Assembly: GCA_963813435.1 (NCBI GenBank)
Contig: CAWEYY010000003.1
Span: 1,302,001 to 1,366,000, forward strand
DNA: 64,000 nt
From: AC-32 sp963813435
GTDB taxonomy: Bacteria; Actinomycetota; Thermoleophilia; Gaiellales; Gaiellaceae
Reading direction: 5' to 3'
Shown here: positions 47,507 through 56,348 of the stretch, in pieces
Layout of the letters: every line of letters starts with the position of its first letter
Position numbering within the stretch: position 1 is the first letter of the stretch
Made by a program: the position numbers and the translations under genes
The notes under the pieces: generated by a model
Databases searched by the model: none
What the model saw: the letters and a program-made list of their open reading frames with translations, nothing else
Told to the model about the DNA's origin: nothing

Positions 47507-49153
47507 TTGGAAGCAGAGGATTCGCGCCGGCTGCGCGAAATGTCATGGGTCGTGGCCGAGGCTGCACTTGCGCTGTCCCCAAGCGAGCTCGTGGCCGAGC
47601 ACTATCGGCCCCTGCGCCCTCTCGGCAGCGGTGGTTCCGGGTCGGTCTGGCTCGCGCGCGACGAGCGGACCGGCCTCGACGTCGCGCTGAAGATCGTCCC
47701 GCGCGAGGGCAAGGCTGCGACGCGCGCCGAGCGGGAGGCGCTCGCGGCGGCTCGGCTCAGGCACGAGCGCTGTCTGCGCGCCTATGCGCTCGAGCGCGAC
47801 TCCCGCAACGTCTACATCGCGTACGAGTACGTGCCCGGCCAGACGATGCGCCAGGCCCTCCGCGCCGGAGAGCTCGACGATCGCGCGACGGTCGAGGCCG
47901 CGGCGCAGGTCCTCGAGGCTCTTGCGCACGCGCACGCGCGTGGAATCGTCCACCGCGACGTCAAGCCGTCGAACGTCCTCGTCGCCGAGGGCGAGGAGCT
48001 CTCCGTGCGGCTGCTCGACTTCGGGCTCGCGCAGCTCGCGGAGGAGGAGGCGCTGACGGCCACGGGCGACGTCCCCGGGACGCTCGCCTACGTCCCGCCC
48101 GAGCGGCTCAAGGGAGACTCCGGCGACCCCTCGGCGGACGTGTGGGCGGTCGGCGTCATGCTCTGGGAGGGCCTGTCGGGCTGGCATCCGTTCTGGAACG
48201 GCTCGGTGCTCGAGACCGCGCGCCGGATCGAGACGGGTGCGGCGCCGCTCGAGCAGGTTCGTCCGGACCTGCCGCGACCCCTCTGCGCTCTGGTCAACCG
48301 GATGCTCGCTCTCGACGCGGCCGCACGCCCCTCTGCGAGCCGGCTCGCCCACGAGCTGCGCGACGCGTTCGCGGAGCGCATCCAGCGCCGCTCGGGCGGA
48401 CGCGACGTCTCCGCCACCCGTGTCGCTCGCCAGCTTGCGGCTCCCGCCGCGGCAGGCGTCTTCGCAGGCTGGACGGCCGCAACCATCCCGTTCTTCGCAG
48501 CCTCCTCCGCCCCGCTGATCGGCCTGCTGGCCTTCGCGCTGACGCTCTACCGGCCGAGGCTCGGCCTCGCGTTCACGCTCGCCGTGCCGATCCTCCCGCT
48601 CGGGAACATCTCCTCGGGGCTTGCGCTCGCATACGCAGGGCTCGCGTGCGTCTGGCTCGCGCTCTCCTGGCACGCTCCCCGCGACGGCCTGGTCCTCGCG
48701 CTTGGTCCCTTGCTCGCGCCGATCGCGGCGCTCGGCTTGCTCCCGCTGGCCGCGCAGGGAGTGCGGAACCCGTCGCGCCGCGCGCTCCAGGTCGGCGCCG
48801 CGGTGCTGCTCGCCGCGATCGTCGCAGGCCTCCGCCACGCGTCGCTCCCGCTCACCGGCGCCGCGCCGCCGAAGGGCCTCGGGATCGCGGGCAGCGAGGA
48901 TCCGCTCGCCGTCGCGGTCGCATTCTGGCGGGCTCTCCTCGATCATCCGGCGCTCCTGTTCGAGGCCGTAGCGCTGGCCTCCGTAGCGGTCGCGCTTCCC
49001 TACGCGCGCGAGCGCGGGCTCTGGTGGATCGCGGGCTTCGGCGCGGCATTCATGGTGCTAACCGTGACGCCCGCGCCGACCGTGGCCGCGATTCCGCTTG
49101 TCCTCGGGGCCTGGGCGACCTGCATCTTCATGGCCGTGAAGGCCCGGAGCTAG
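47507..49153 (+). CDS. Membrane serine/threonine protein kinase
   Basis: 548 residues from a TTG at 47507; ATG at 47540 is the main alternative. The kinase domain runs from about 32 to 290: glycine loop PLGSGGSGSVWLA, Lys62 in VALKIV, catalytic HRDVKPSNVL, DFGLAQ, and APE-like PPERLKG. Instead of one helix and PASTA repeats, the C-terminal half has about seven hydrophobic segments (for example LIGLLAFALTLYRPRLGLAF and AAGVFAGWTAATIPFFA). It stands at the head of the FHA-PP2C-RodA-PBP-PknB cluster and is probably dephosphorylated by the same PP2C. Confidence 0.88.
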   Translation: MEAEDSRRLREMSWVVAEAALALSPSELVAEHYRPLRPLGSGGSGSVWLARDERTGLDVALKIVPREGKAATRAEREALAAARLRHERCLRAYALERDSRNVYIAYEYVPGQTMRQALRAGELDDRATVEAAAQVLEALAHAHARGIVHRDVKPSNVLVAEGEELSVRLLDFGLAQLAEEEALTATGDVPGTLAYVPPERLKGDSGDPSADVWAVGVMLWEGLSGWHPFWNGSVLETARRIETGAAPLEQVRPDLPRPLCALVNRMLALDAAARPSASRLAHELRDAFAERIQRRSGGRDVSATRVARQLAAPAAAGVFAGWTAATIPFFAASSAPLIGLLAFALTLYRPRLGLAFTLAVPILPLGNISSGLALAYAGLACVWLALSWHAPRDGLVLALGPLLAPIAALGLLPLAAQGVRNPSRRALQVGAAVLLAAIVAGLRHASLPLTGAAPPKGLGIAGSEDPLAVAVAFWRALLDHPALLFEAVALASVAVALPYARERGLWWIAGFGAAFMVLTVTPAPTVAAIPLVLGAWATCIFMAVKARS

Positions 49154-49161
49154 AGTTCAGC

Positions 49162-49176
49162 CCGGGTAGAACCCGG
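49162..49176 (+). terminator. Short hairpin between the kinase and fhaA
   Basis: CCGGGT-AGA-ACCCGG, perfect 6-bp stem, 8 nt past the kinase stop and just before the fhaA ATG. It is too short to be sure; it may modulate rather than end transcription. Confidence 0.35.
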
Positions 49177-49180
49177 CCGA

Positions 49181-49945
49181 ATGAGCGTCCTCAGGAACAT
49201 CGAGCACAGGATCGAAGGCCTCTTCGAGGGTGTCTTCGGGCGCGCCTTCCGCACGCACGTGCAGCCGGTCGAGCTCGCGCGCAAGCTCGTCAAGGAGATG
49301 GAGGACCACCGCGTCGTCTCGGTCTCGCGCATCTACGCGCCCAACGAGTACACGGTCTACCTCGCACCCTCCGACCACGAGCAGTTCACGAGCTACGAGA
49401 ACTCTCTCCGGAGCGAACTGCAGGAGTACATCACCGAGAACGCCAAGCGCGAGCGCTACGAGCTGCTCTCGCCCCCGGAGGTCGTGTTCGAGACCGACGA
49501 GGACCTCGAGATGGGCGAGTTCGGGATCGCGACCCGGATGGTCCAGGGCGCGACCCCTCAGCCGGGCGAGCCCGAGTCGCAGCCGGTTCCGGGAGCGACG
49601 ATGGTCTACCGGCCGCCGGTCGAGACCGAGGCGGTCTCGGTCGAGGAGCTCGGCCTCGGCCGCGAGCTCGTAACGCTGACGGTGAACGGGACGAAGTACG
49701 AGCTCGAGAACGACCGGGCGGTGATCGGGCGCTCGAAGGACTGCGACATCCAGTTGGCGGACGCGAACGTCTCTCGGCGCCACGCCGAGGTGCGCCTCGA
49801 AGGAGCTGCCTACTGGGCCGTAGACCTGAACTCGACCAACGGGATGGAGGTAAACGGACGTCGTCTGAAGCGCGCGAAGCTGCGCCAGGGCGATCGCATC
49901 ACGCTCGGCTCGAGCGAGCTCGTCTTCCGGCGCGACACGGAGTGA
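49181..49945 (+). CDS. fhaA: FhaA-type DUF3662/FHA domain protein
   Basis: 254 residues. The N-terminal DUF3662 domain reads LRNIEHRIEGLFEGVFGRAF, QPVELARKLVKEMEDH and RIYAPNEYTVYLAPSDHEQF; a linker follows, then an FHA domain (about 165-250) with VIGRSKDCDIQLADANVSRRHAEV and LNSTNGMEVNGRR, the phosphothreonine-binding Arg, Ser, His and Asn residues. In actinobacteria FhaA binds phosphorylated partners such as MviN and PbpA and tunes peptidoglycan synthesis. Gene order here is the classical one. Confidence 0.93.
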   Translation: MSVLRNIEHRIEGLFEGVFGRAFRTHVQPVELARKLVKEMEDHRVVSVSRIYAPNEYTVYLAPSDHEQFTSYENSLRSELQEYITENAKRERYELLSPPEVVFETDEDLEMGEFGIATRMVQGATPQPGEPESQPVPGATMVYRPPVETEAVSVEELGLGRELVTLTVNGTKYELENDRAVIGRSKDCDIQLADANVSRRHAEVRLEGAAYWAVDLNSTNGMEVNGRRLKRAKLRQGDRITLGSSELVFRRDTE

Positions 49946-49949
49946 CGTC

Positions 49950-50432
49950 GTGACGCTCGCGTCGATCGCGGTCACGGAGGCGCTGCTCGTCCTCAAGATC
50001 CTCTTTCTCGTCCTCCTCTACCTGTTCATCTGGCGGATCGTGCGGACGGCCGCGAAGGACGTGAGCCTCCCGCAGGAGAGCTTCGTGCTGGCGCCGTCGG
50101 AGGCTGCGGCGCTCCGCGAGGCCGCGGGGCTTAACGTTGGGCGCGTGATCGTGGTCAAGAGCCCGGCTCTGGCCGAGGGCGACGAGTGGGAGCTCGACTC
50201 CGCCCCGCTCACGTTCGGGCGCAGCCCGCAGAACGACATCCCGATCGAGCGCGACGAGTACGCGTCCTCGCGGCACGCGAAGATCGAGCCCAGGCGGGAC
50301 GGCGTCTTCGTCTCGGACGTCGGCTCCACGAACGGCACGTACCTGAACGGCGTGCGCGTGACCGAGCCGACGGCGCTTGCCCCCGGCGACGTCGTCCGCA
50401 TCGGCGAAACCGAATTGAGGTACGAGCGTTGA
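49950..50432 (+). CDS. fhaB: FhaB/FipA-type membrane FHA domain protein
   Basis: 160 residues from GTG 49950. One N-terminal helix (LLVLKILFLVLLYLFIWRIV) and a C-terminal FHA domain with TFGRSPQNDIPIERDEYASSRHAKI and VGSTNGTYLNG. The protein reads phosphothreonine marks at the division or growth site. It sits between fhaA and the PP2C gene, and its stop overlaps the phosphatase TTG start. Confidence 0.92.
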   Translation: MTLASIAVTEALLVLKILFLVLLYLFIWRIVRTAAKDVSLPQESFVLAPSEAAALREAAGLNVGRVIVVKSPALAEGDEWELDSAPLTFGRSPQNDIPIERDEYASSRHAKIEPRRDGVFVSDVGSTNGTYLNGVRVTEPTALAPGDVVRIGETELRYER

Positions 50433-51610
50433 GAGTCGGGCGAAGCGCAGCGACCACGGACCCGGGCCGGAGGCGGCGGCACAACGAGGACGCGTACGTC
50501 TGCGAGCCGCCGCTGTTCGCGGTGGCAGACGGGATCGGCGGCGCGCAGGCGGGCGAGGTGGCGTCCGGCCTCGCGGCGGCTGCCCTCCGCGACGCCGCCG
50601 GAGCCGGTGGCGGCCGCGAGCGCGTCGAGGCGCTCGTCCAGGAGGCGAACCGCCGCGTCTACGTGCGCCAGACGCACGACGCTGCGGTCTCGGGGATGGG
50701 GACGACGATGACCGCGGCGCTCGTCGAGGACGGCAAGATCTGGATCGGCCACGTCGGCGACTCGCGCGCCTACCTCGTGCGCGACGGAGCGCTCGAGCAG
50801 CTCACGGACGACCACTCGCTGGTCGCCGAGCTCGTTCGCAGCGGCAAGCTCTCGCCGGAGGAGGCCGACTCGCATCCGCAGCGGTCCGTGGTCACGCGTG
50901 CGCTTGGCACCGACCCGACCGTCGACGTGGACACGTTCTCGATCGAGGCGAAGGCGGGCGACCTCTTCCTGCTCTGCTCGGACGGGCTGACGACGATGGT
51001 CAGCGACGCCAAGATCCTCGGCGAGATCGAGCGCAAGCGCGGCGATCTCCGCTCCGCCGCGAAGGGGCTCGTGCGCACGGCCAACCGCGGCGGCGGCGAG
51101 GACAACATCACCGTGGTCTTCTTCGAGATCGAGGACGGCGACGGCAGCGAGGCCGGACACACGCTCACGCTTCCGCCCCCGCAGGAGCCGCTCGACGACG
51201 AGGAAGCCACCCTCGACGAGCTCGACCGCATCCCGGTCGTCGGCGACCAGGCGCTCGAAGCCCGGAACGGCAGGCCGCCCGAGCCCGAGCCCGCGTCGCG
51301 CGTGGGTCGGCGCGTGCTGCTCGCGACGCTCGCCGTCATCGCGGTCCTGCTCGCCTTCACGTTCGCCGTCTTGGGCCTCTGGCGCTCGCACTTCGTCGGG
51401 GGCGAGTCGAACGGCCACATCGCCGTCTACCAGGGCGTTCCCTGGAACGTGGCCGGCAACCTGCGCCTCTACCGGACGATCTACGTGAGCCCGGTGCTGA
51501 CCGCGCAGCTGAGCCAGCCCGAGCGCCAGAAGCTCTTCGACCACTCGCTGCGCAGCAAGTCGTCGGCGCTGGCCGAGGTGCACCAGTACGAAGTGGAGAT
51601 CGGCAGATGA
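50429..51610 (+). CDS. pstP: PP2C-type Ser/Thr phosphatase (PstP)
   Basis: 393 residues from TTG 50429 in a TTGA overlap with fhaB. The catalytic PP2C domain has metal-binding RRHNEDAYV, VADGIGGAQAGEVAS, SGMGTTMTAAL, GHVGDSRAYLVRDG, LCSDGLTTMV and the last Asp in GGGEDNITVVF. A disordered linker, one helix (VLLATLAVIAVLLAFTFAVLGLW) and an external tail follow. It reverses the phosphorylation done by the PASTA kinase and probably the other kinases in the window. Confidence 0.93.
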   Translation: MRVGRSAATTDPGRRRRHNEDAYVCEPPLFAVADGIGGAQAGEVASGLAAAALRDAAGAGGGRERVEALVQEANRRVYVRQTHDAAVSGMGTTMTAALVEDGKIWIGHVGDSRAYLVRDGALEQLTDDHSLVAELVRSGKLSPEEADSHPQRSVVTRALGTDPTVDVDTFSIEAKAGDLFLLCSDGLTTMVSDAKILGEIERKRGDLRSAAKGLVRTANRGGGEDNITVVFFEIEDGDGSEAGHTLTLPPPQEPLDDEEATLDELDRIPVVGDQALEARNGRPPEPEPASRVGRRVLLATLAVIAVLLAFTFAVLGLWRSHFVGGESNGHIAVYQGVPWNVAGNLRLYRTIYVSPVLTAQLSQPERQKLFDHSLRSKSSALAEVHQYEVEIGR

Positions 51611-52911
51611 GTCTGCGAAACCGTGAGCTTGTGAATTTGGTCGTCGTCGGCGTGATGACCGCGATCGGGTTCGCGAGCGTCTACATCGCGCGGCAGGCGG
51701 TCGTCTCGACGGCGTCGCTCTCCTACGCGGGGTTCTTCTTCGCCCTTTACCTCGCCGCGCACCTGGTTTGCCGTCTGACGGTGCCGTACGCCGATCCGTA
51801 CCTGCTGCCGATGGCCGCGCTCCTGACCGCGATCGGCGTCACCGAGATCTACCGGCTGGACCCGACCGACGCGTTTCGCCAGAGCCTCTGGATCGTGGTC
51901 GCCCTCGGAGCGCTCGTCGTGACGCTCTTCCTCCTGCGGCACGACTACCGGCACCTGGAGAGCTACAAGTACCTCTTCGGCATCGGCGCGATCGCGCTGC
52001 TCGTGCTCCCCGCTTTCCCGGTGATCGGACAGTCGGTCAACGGCGCGCGCCTCTGGGTGCACTTCGGGTCGCTCCAGTTCCAGCCCGGCGAGCTGGCGAA
52101 GGTGTTCCTAATCGTGTTCCTGGCCGGCTACCTGCGCGAGAAGCGCGAGGTGCTCGCCCAGGGGAGGCCGAAGGACTTCGGGCCGCTGCTCGTGATCTGG
52201 GGCTGCGCGATGCTCGTCCTCGTCGAGACGAACGACCTCGGCTCGGCGCTCCTCTACTTCGGGATCTTCCTGGCGATGCTCTATGTCGCAACCGGGCGGG
52301 CGCTGTTCGTCGCGATCGGCGGCGCGCTGTTCGTCGCCGGAGCGTACGGCGTGTACCACCTCGTCCCGCACGTCCGCGACCGGGTCACGATCTGGCTCCA
52401 CCCCTGGACCGACCATCCGGTCTTCTGCGCTCTCAACGGGAAGGAGCTGCCGCGGCAGGACTGCGCCAGCTACCAGCTCGTGAAGTCGCTCTACTCGCTC
52501 GCGCACGGGAACTGGTTCGGCACGGGGCTCGGCCAGGGGACGTTCAAGACGACCGGCGGCCACGACCTGATCCCGTCGCTGAACACCGACTTCATCTACT
52601 CGGCGCTCGCCCAGGAGCTCGGGCTCGTCGGCGCAGCCGCGCTGCTGCTCGTCTACATGGTGTTCGTCGCCAAAGGCATGCGAATCGCGATGCTGGCCCA
52701 GGACGGCTTTTCGAAGCTCCTCGCCGCCGGCCTGACGTTCGCGTTCGCGCTGCAGACGTTCCTGATCGTGGGCGGGATCCTGCGCCTGATCCCCCTCACC
52801 GGGATCACGCTCCCGTTCGTGAGCTACGGGGGCTCGAGCGTCGTCGCGAACTTCGTCCTGCTCGCAGGGCTGCTCCTCGTCTCCAACCGCGCGAACGCGG
52901 CCCGCCTGTGA
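51607..52911 (+). CDS. rodA: SEDS peptidoglycan glycosyltransferase (RodA/FtsW)
   Basis: 434 residues with about 12 helices; ATGA overlap with pstP. SEDS proteins polymerise lipid II. Seen: SVNGARLWVHFGSLQFQPGE with the conserved GARRWI-like and QPSE-like motifs, VLVETNDLGSALLYFGIFLAM, GLGQGTFKTTGGHDLIPSLNTDFIYSALAQELGL, and the C-terminal TGITLPFVSYGGSSVVANFVLL. Pairing with the penicillin-binding protein immediately downstream is the usual SEDS-bPBP arrangement. Confidence 0.94.
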   Translation: MSLRNRELVNLVVVGVMTAIGFASVYIARQAVVSTASLSYAGFFFALYLAAHLVCRLTVPYADPYLLPMAALLTAIGVTEIYRLDPTDAFRQSLWIVVALGALVVTLFLLRHDYRHLESYKYLFGIGAIALLVLPAFPVIGQSVNGARLWVHFGSLQFQPGELAKVFLIVFLAGYLREKREVLAQGRPKDFGPLLVIWGCAMLVLVETNDLGSALLYFGIFLAMLYVATGRALFVAIGGALFVAGAYGVYHLVPHVRDRVTIWLHPWTDHPVFCALNGKELPRQDCASYQLVKSLYSLAHGNWFGTGLGQGTFKTTGGHDLIPSLNTDFIYSALAQELGLVGAAALLLVYMVFVAKGMRIAMLAQDGFSKLLAAGLTFAFALQTFLIVGGILRLIPLTGITLPFVSYGGSSVVANFVLLAGLLLVSNRANAARL

Positions 52912-54404
52912 ACCGCCAGATCGCACGCCTCGCGATCATCGGCCTCGGGCTGATCGCCTCGCTGATCGTGGCGACCACCTACTGGCAGACATGGGCGACC
53001 GCCGGGCTCGCCGACCGTCAGGACAACGAGATCCAGCGGGTCGCCCAGTTCTCGATCAAGCGCGGGCTGATTCGCGCCGCCGACGGAACGATCCTCGCCA
53101 CGAACCGCCGCAGGCGGGTCGGCGGGCAGACGCTCTACTTCCGCCGCTACCCCCAGGGCGCCCTGTTCGCCAACGTCGTCGGCTACTCGACGCAGTCGCG
53201 GGCGCGGGCAGGGCTGGAGGCCTCGGAGAACGACTACCTGACGGGCTCGAACACGAATCTGAAGACCGTCATCGACCGGACGCTCGACAAGCTCCGCGGC
53301 GCGACGATCAAGGGCAACACGCTCTGGCTCACGCTGCGGCCCTCGGCGCAGCGCACGGCGATGGCGGCGCTCAACGGGCAATGCGGAGCCGCCGTCGCCA
53401 TCGACATCCGCACAGGGGCGGTGCTCGTCATGGCGACGCGGCCGACCTACGATCCGAACCTGGTCGAGTCGAACTTCGGTCGCATCACCACGAGAGCGAG
53501 ATCGTCGCCGTGCACGCCGACCTCGCCGCTCGTCAACCGTGCGACGGACGGGCTCTTCGTCCCGGGCTCGAGCTTCAAGGTCGTGACCGCGACGGCCGCG
53601 CTCGACTCCGGCCGCTACACGCTTGACTCGCGCTTCGTCGACCGCGGCTACTGCATCGAGTACGGCAAGCAGGTCCGGAACTTCGGCGACCAGAACGGGC
53701 CAGAGGTGTTCGGCGCCGTTTCGTTCCTGCAGGCGCTCGAGCACTCGATCAACGCCGTCTTCTGCGACGTCGGCAAGTCGATCGGCGCGCGGTCGATCCT
53801 GAACGCGTCCAGGCGCTACGGCTTCTACAAGGACCCGCCGCTCGAGACGCCCGACAACGAGCGAGCCCCGAGCGGTCTCTACAAGAACGGCCGCCTCTTC
53901 GACCCGACGCAGCCGCAGTTCCAGGTCGATCCGGGCCGCCTCGCGTTCGGCCAGGAGCGCATGCTCGTGACGCCGCTGCAGATGGCGATGGTCGCCTCGG
54001 GCGTCGCCAACCACGGTCTCGTCATGCGTCCGTTCGTCGTCGGCCGGGTGACCGCGCCCGACGGCACCGTGATCAGCCGGACGAAGGCGCGCAAGTATCG
54101 CCGCGCGATGAAGACGACCACGGCCACAGACCTGAACGAGATGATGCAGGCCGTCGTGACCGGCGGAACAGGCACTGCCGCCCAGATCCCCGGCTACCGC
54201 GTGGCGGGCAAGACTGGAACCGCGGAGACCGGAGGCCCGGGCACCCCGAACACGACGTGGTTCATCTCGTTCGTGCCCGCGAACGCGCCGCGCTACGCGG
54301 TCGCGGTCGTCCTCCAGAACCAGACCGGCACCGGCGGGACGACCGCCGCGCCGATCGCGAAGGAGATCATGCAGGCGCTACTGGCCGGAAGGTCGAACCC
54401 CTAA
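52908..54404 (+). CDS. pbpA: Class B penicillin-binding protein PbpA
   Basis: 498 residues from a GTG in a GTGA overlap with rodA. One N-terminal helix (LAIIGLGLIASLIVATTYW), a dimerisation domain, then the transpeptidase domain with SxxK in VPGSSFKVVTATAALDSG, SxN in LEHSINAVFCDVG, and KTG in VAGKTGTAETGGPG. It cross-links peptide stems made by the SEDS partner. The stop TAA lies within the -10 box of pknB. Confidence 0.94.
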   Translation: MNRQIARLAIIGLGLIASLIVATTYWQTWATAGLADRQDNEIQRVAQFSIKRGLIRAADGTILATNRRRRVGGQTLYFRRYPQGALFANVVGYSTQSRARAGLEASENDYLTGSNTNLKTVIDRTLDKLRGATIKGNTLWLTLRPSAQRTAMAALNGQCGAAVAIDIRTGAVLVMATRPTYDPNLVESNFGRITTRARSSPCTPTSPLVNRATDGLFVPGSSFKVVTATAALDSGRYTLDSRFVDRGYCIEYGKQVRNFGDQNGPEVFGAVSFLQALEHSINAVFCDVGKSIGARSILNASRRYGFYKDPPLETPDNERAPSGLYKNGRLFDPTQPQFQVDPGRLAFGQERMLVTPLQMAMVASGVANHGLVMRPFVVGRVTAPDGTVISRTKARKYRRAMKTTTATDLNEMMQAVVTGGTGTAAQIPGYRVAGKTGTAETGGPGTPNTTWFISFVPANAPRYAVAVVLQNQTGTGGTTAAPIAKEIMQALLAGRSNP

Positions 54405-54413
54405 CCTCATGAA
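54402..54413 (+). promoter_or_regulatory. Leaderless-type -10 box for pknB inside the cluster
   Basis: TAACCT, 6 nt, ATG at 54414. The TAA of the upstream gene is the first half of the box. It would give pknB-ddl a separate, leaderless transcript in addition to read-through. Confidence 0.45.
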
Positions 54414-56348
54414 ATGGCCGTCACGGACACGCTGATCGGGACCGTCTTCGACGGGCGCTACCTGATCGTCCGGAAGCTGGGCGCGGGCGGGATGGCGGAC
54501 GTCTACCTGGCCGAGGACCAGGAGCTCGGCCGTCGCGTCGCGATCAAGATCCTCAACGACCGCCACGCGGCCGACGAGCAGTTCGTGGAGCGCTTCCGGC
54601 GCGAGGCGAAGAACGCGGCCGGGCTCTCGCACCCGAACATCGTCCAGATCTACGACCGCGGCACCGCCGAGGGCACCTATTACATCGCGATGGAGTACCT
54701 CGACGGGCGCTCGCTCAAGGAGCTGATCGTCGGCCGCGGGCCGGCGCCGATCAAGCTCGCGATCGAGTACACGGAGGAGATCCTCGCCGCGGTCGGCTTC
54801 GCGCACCGGAACGGGATCGTCCACCGCGACATCAAGCCGCACAACGTGCTCTGCGGGCCCGAGGGCCGCCTGAAGGTCACGGACTTCGGGATCGCCCGTT
54901 CGGGGGCGAGCCAGATGACCGAGGTCGGCTCGATCATCGGAACCGCGCAGTACCTCTCCCCCGAGCAGGCGCGCGGCGCGCCCGTCGACCAGTCGTCCGA
55001 CCTCTACTCGGTCGGCGTCGTCCTCTACGAGCTGCTCACCGGTCAGGTTCCCTTCACCGGCGACACGCCGCTCGAGATCGCGATGAAGCACCTCTCCACG
55101 GTCCCGAGGCCGCCGTCCGAGCTGCGCGAAGACGTGCCGCATGACCTCGACCTGGTCGTTCTGCGCGCGCTCGCGAAGGAGCCGACCGACCGCTACCAGA
55201 GCGCCGAGGAGATGGACGCCGACCTCAAGCGCGTGCTCGAAGGCCTGCCGGTCGGGGAGGAGACGGCGAACGCGGCGACCGCGGTACTTGCCGGTGCGGG
55301 CCTGATGGCAGCGGCGCCGACCTCTGTGATCACGCGCCCCGCCGACACGGGCGCCACAGCGCCTCCGGGAGCGACCCCTCCGGCCGGGTACTACGGCTAC
55401 GAGGGCCCGCCCAGGCGGCGACGGCCGATCTGGCCGTGGATCCTGGCCGTCCTGCTGCTCGCCGCGGCCGGTGGAGCGGCCTGGTTCGCGTACACGAAGA
55501 TCCAGGACCAGCTGAACGCGAACAAGACGGTCGCCGTCCCGAACGTGGTCCCGCTCGCTGAGGGGCTCGCCGTCGCGAAGATCGAGGACGCCGGCCTGGT
55601 CGCCCACGTCACTCGCCGGCCCAGCGACACCGTGAAGGCGGGCCTCGTCATGGACCAGAGCCCGGTTGCCGGCTTCCGCGCCGCGAAGAACAGCACGGTG
55701 GAGATCACCGTCTCGAACGGGAAACCGAAGGTCGAGGTGCCCGACGTCATGGGCAAGGACGCCACCGACGCCGAGAGCGCGCTGAGAGACGCGGGGCTCG
55801 TGCCGAAGATCTTCTCGGTCCACTCCGGCAAGCCACCCAACACCGTCACCGGCCAGGAGCCGTCGGCGGGCACGGTGGTCGTCCAGGGCTCCCGCGTGCG
55901 GATCAACGTCTCGAGCGGGCCGACGCCGGTCTCGGTGCCGTACGTCGTCGGCCTGACGTTCAGCGCCGCGAGCGCCCAGCTGCAGAGCGCGGGCTTCGGC
56001 GTCAGGCGAGCCAACGTCGACAGCAGCGCACCGAGGGACCAGGTCGTCGCGCAGGATCCGAGCGGCTCGGCCGCACCGAACTCCACGATCATCCTCAGCG
56101 TCTCGAACGGCCCGCCCAGCTCGACCGTCCCCGACGTGACGAGCCAGGACCAGGACTCGGCGACCTCGACCCTCCAGAGCGCAGGCTTCAAGGTGCGCGT
56201 CCAGACGCAGGACGTGACCGACCCGGGCCTGGAGGGGATCGTCCTCTCGCAGACGCCGACCGGAGGGAGCAGGGCAGCGAAGGGCTCGACGATCACGATC
56301 GTCGTCGGCAGCTTCACCGTGCCCGGCCCGCCTCCGCCGCCTCCGTGA
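54414..56348 (+). CDS. pknB: PASTA-domain Ser/Thr kinase PknB
   Basis: 644 residues. Kinase domain about 16-275 with GAGGMADVYLAED, Lys45 in VAIKIL, HRDIKPHNVL and DFGIARSG with an activation loop ending SPEQARG; a Pro-rich juxtamembrane stretch; one helix (IWPWILAVLLLAAAGGAAW); then four PASTA repeats starting near VAVPNVVPLAEGLAVAKIED, VEVPDVMGKDATDAESALRD, VSVPYVVGLTFSAASAQLQS and STVPDVTSQDQDSATSTLQS. PASTA domains sense muropeptides or lipid II. A Pro-rich tail ends the protein. No separate pknA follows; ddl does. Confidence 0.95.
   Translation: MAVTDTLIGTVFDGRYLIVRKLGAGGMADVYLAEDQELGRRVAIKILNDRHAADEQFVERFRREAKNAAGLSHPNIVQIYDRGTAEGTYYIAMEYLDGRSLKELIVGRGPAPIKLAIEYTEEILAAVGFAHRNGIVHRDIKPHNVLCGPEGRLKVTDFGIARSGASQMTEVGSIIGTAQYLSPEQARGAPVDQSSDLYSVGVVLYELLTGQVPFTGDTPLEIAMKHLSTVPRPPSELREDVPHDLDLVVLRALAKEPTDRYQSAEEMDADLKRVLEGLPVGEETANAATAVLAGAGLMAAAPTSVITRPADTGATAPPGATPPAGYYGYEGPPRRRRPIWPWILAVLLLAAAGGAAWFAYTKIQDQLNANKTVAVPNVVPLAEGLAVAKIEDAGLVAHVTRRPSDTVKAGLVMDQSPVAGFRAAKNSTVEITVSNGKPKVEVPDVMGKDATDAESALRDAGLVPKIFSVHSGKPPNTVTGQEPSAGTVVVQGSRVRINVSSGPTPVSVPYVVGLTFSAASAQLQSAGFGVRRANVDSSAPRDQVVAQDPSGSAAPNSTIILSVSNGPPSSTVPDVTSQDQDSATSTLQSAGFKVRVQTQDVTDPGLEGIVLSQTPTGGSRAAKGSTITIVVGSFTVPGPPPPPP

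Noticed and set aside
45994..49953. 1319-codon plus-strand open frame
   Set aside because: It crosses several well-supported genes in the wrong frame (DUF4446, CARDB-like, kinase, fhaA). Length is a by-product of high GC and few stops.
52908..54404. Frameshift in pbpA near NFGRITTRARSSPCTPTSPL
   Set aside because: The stretch looks unusual, but both sides are in the same frame and the catalytic motifs are intact, so I treat it as a variable loop.
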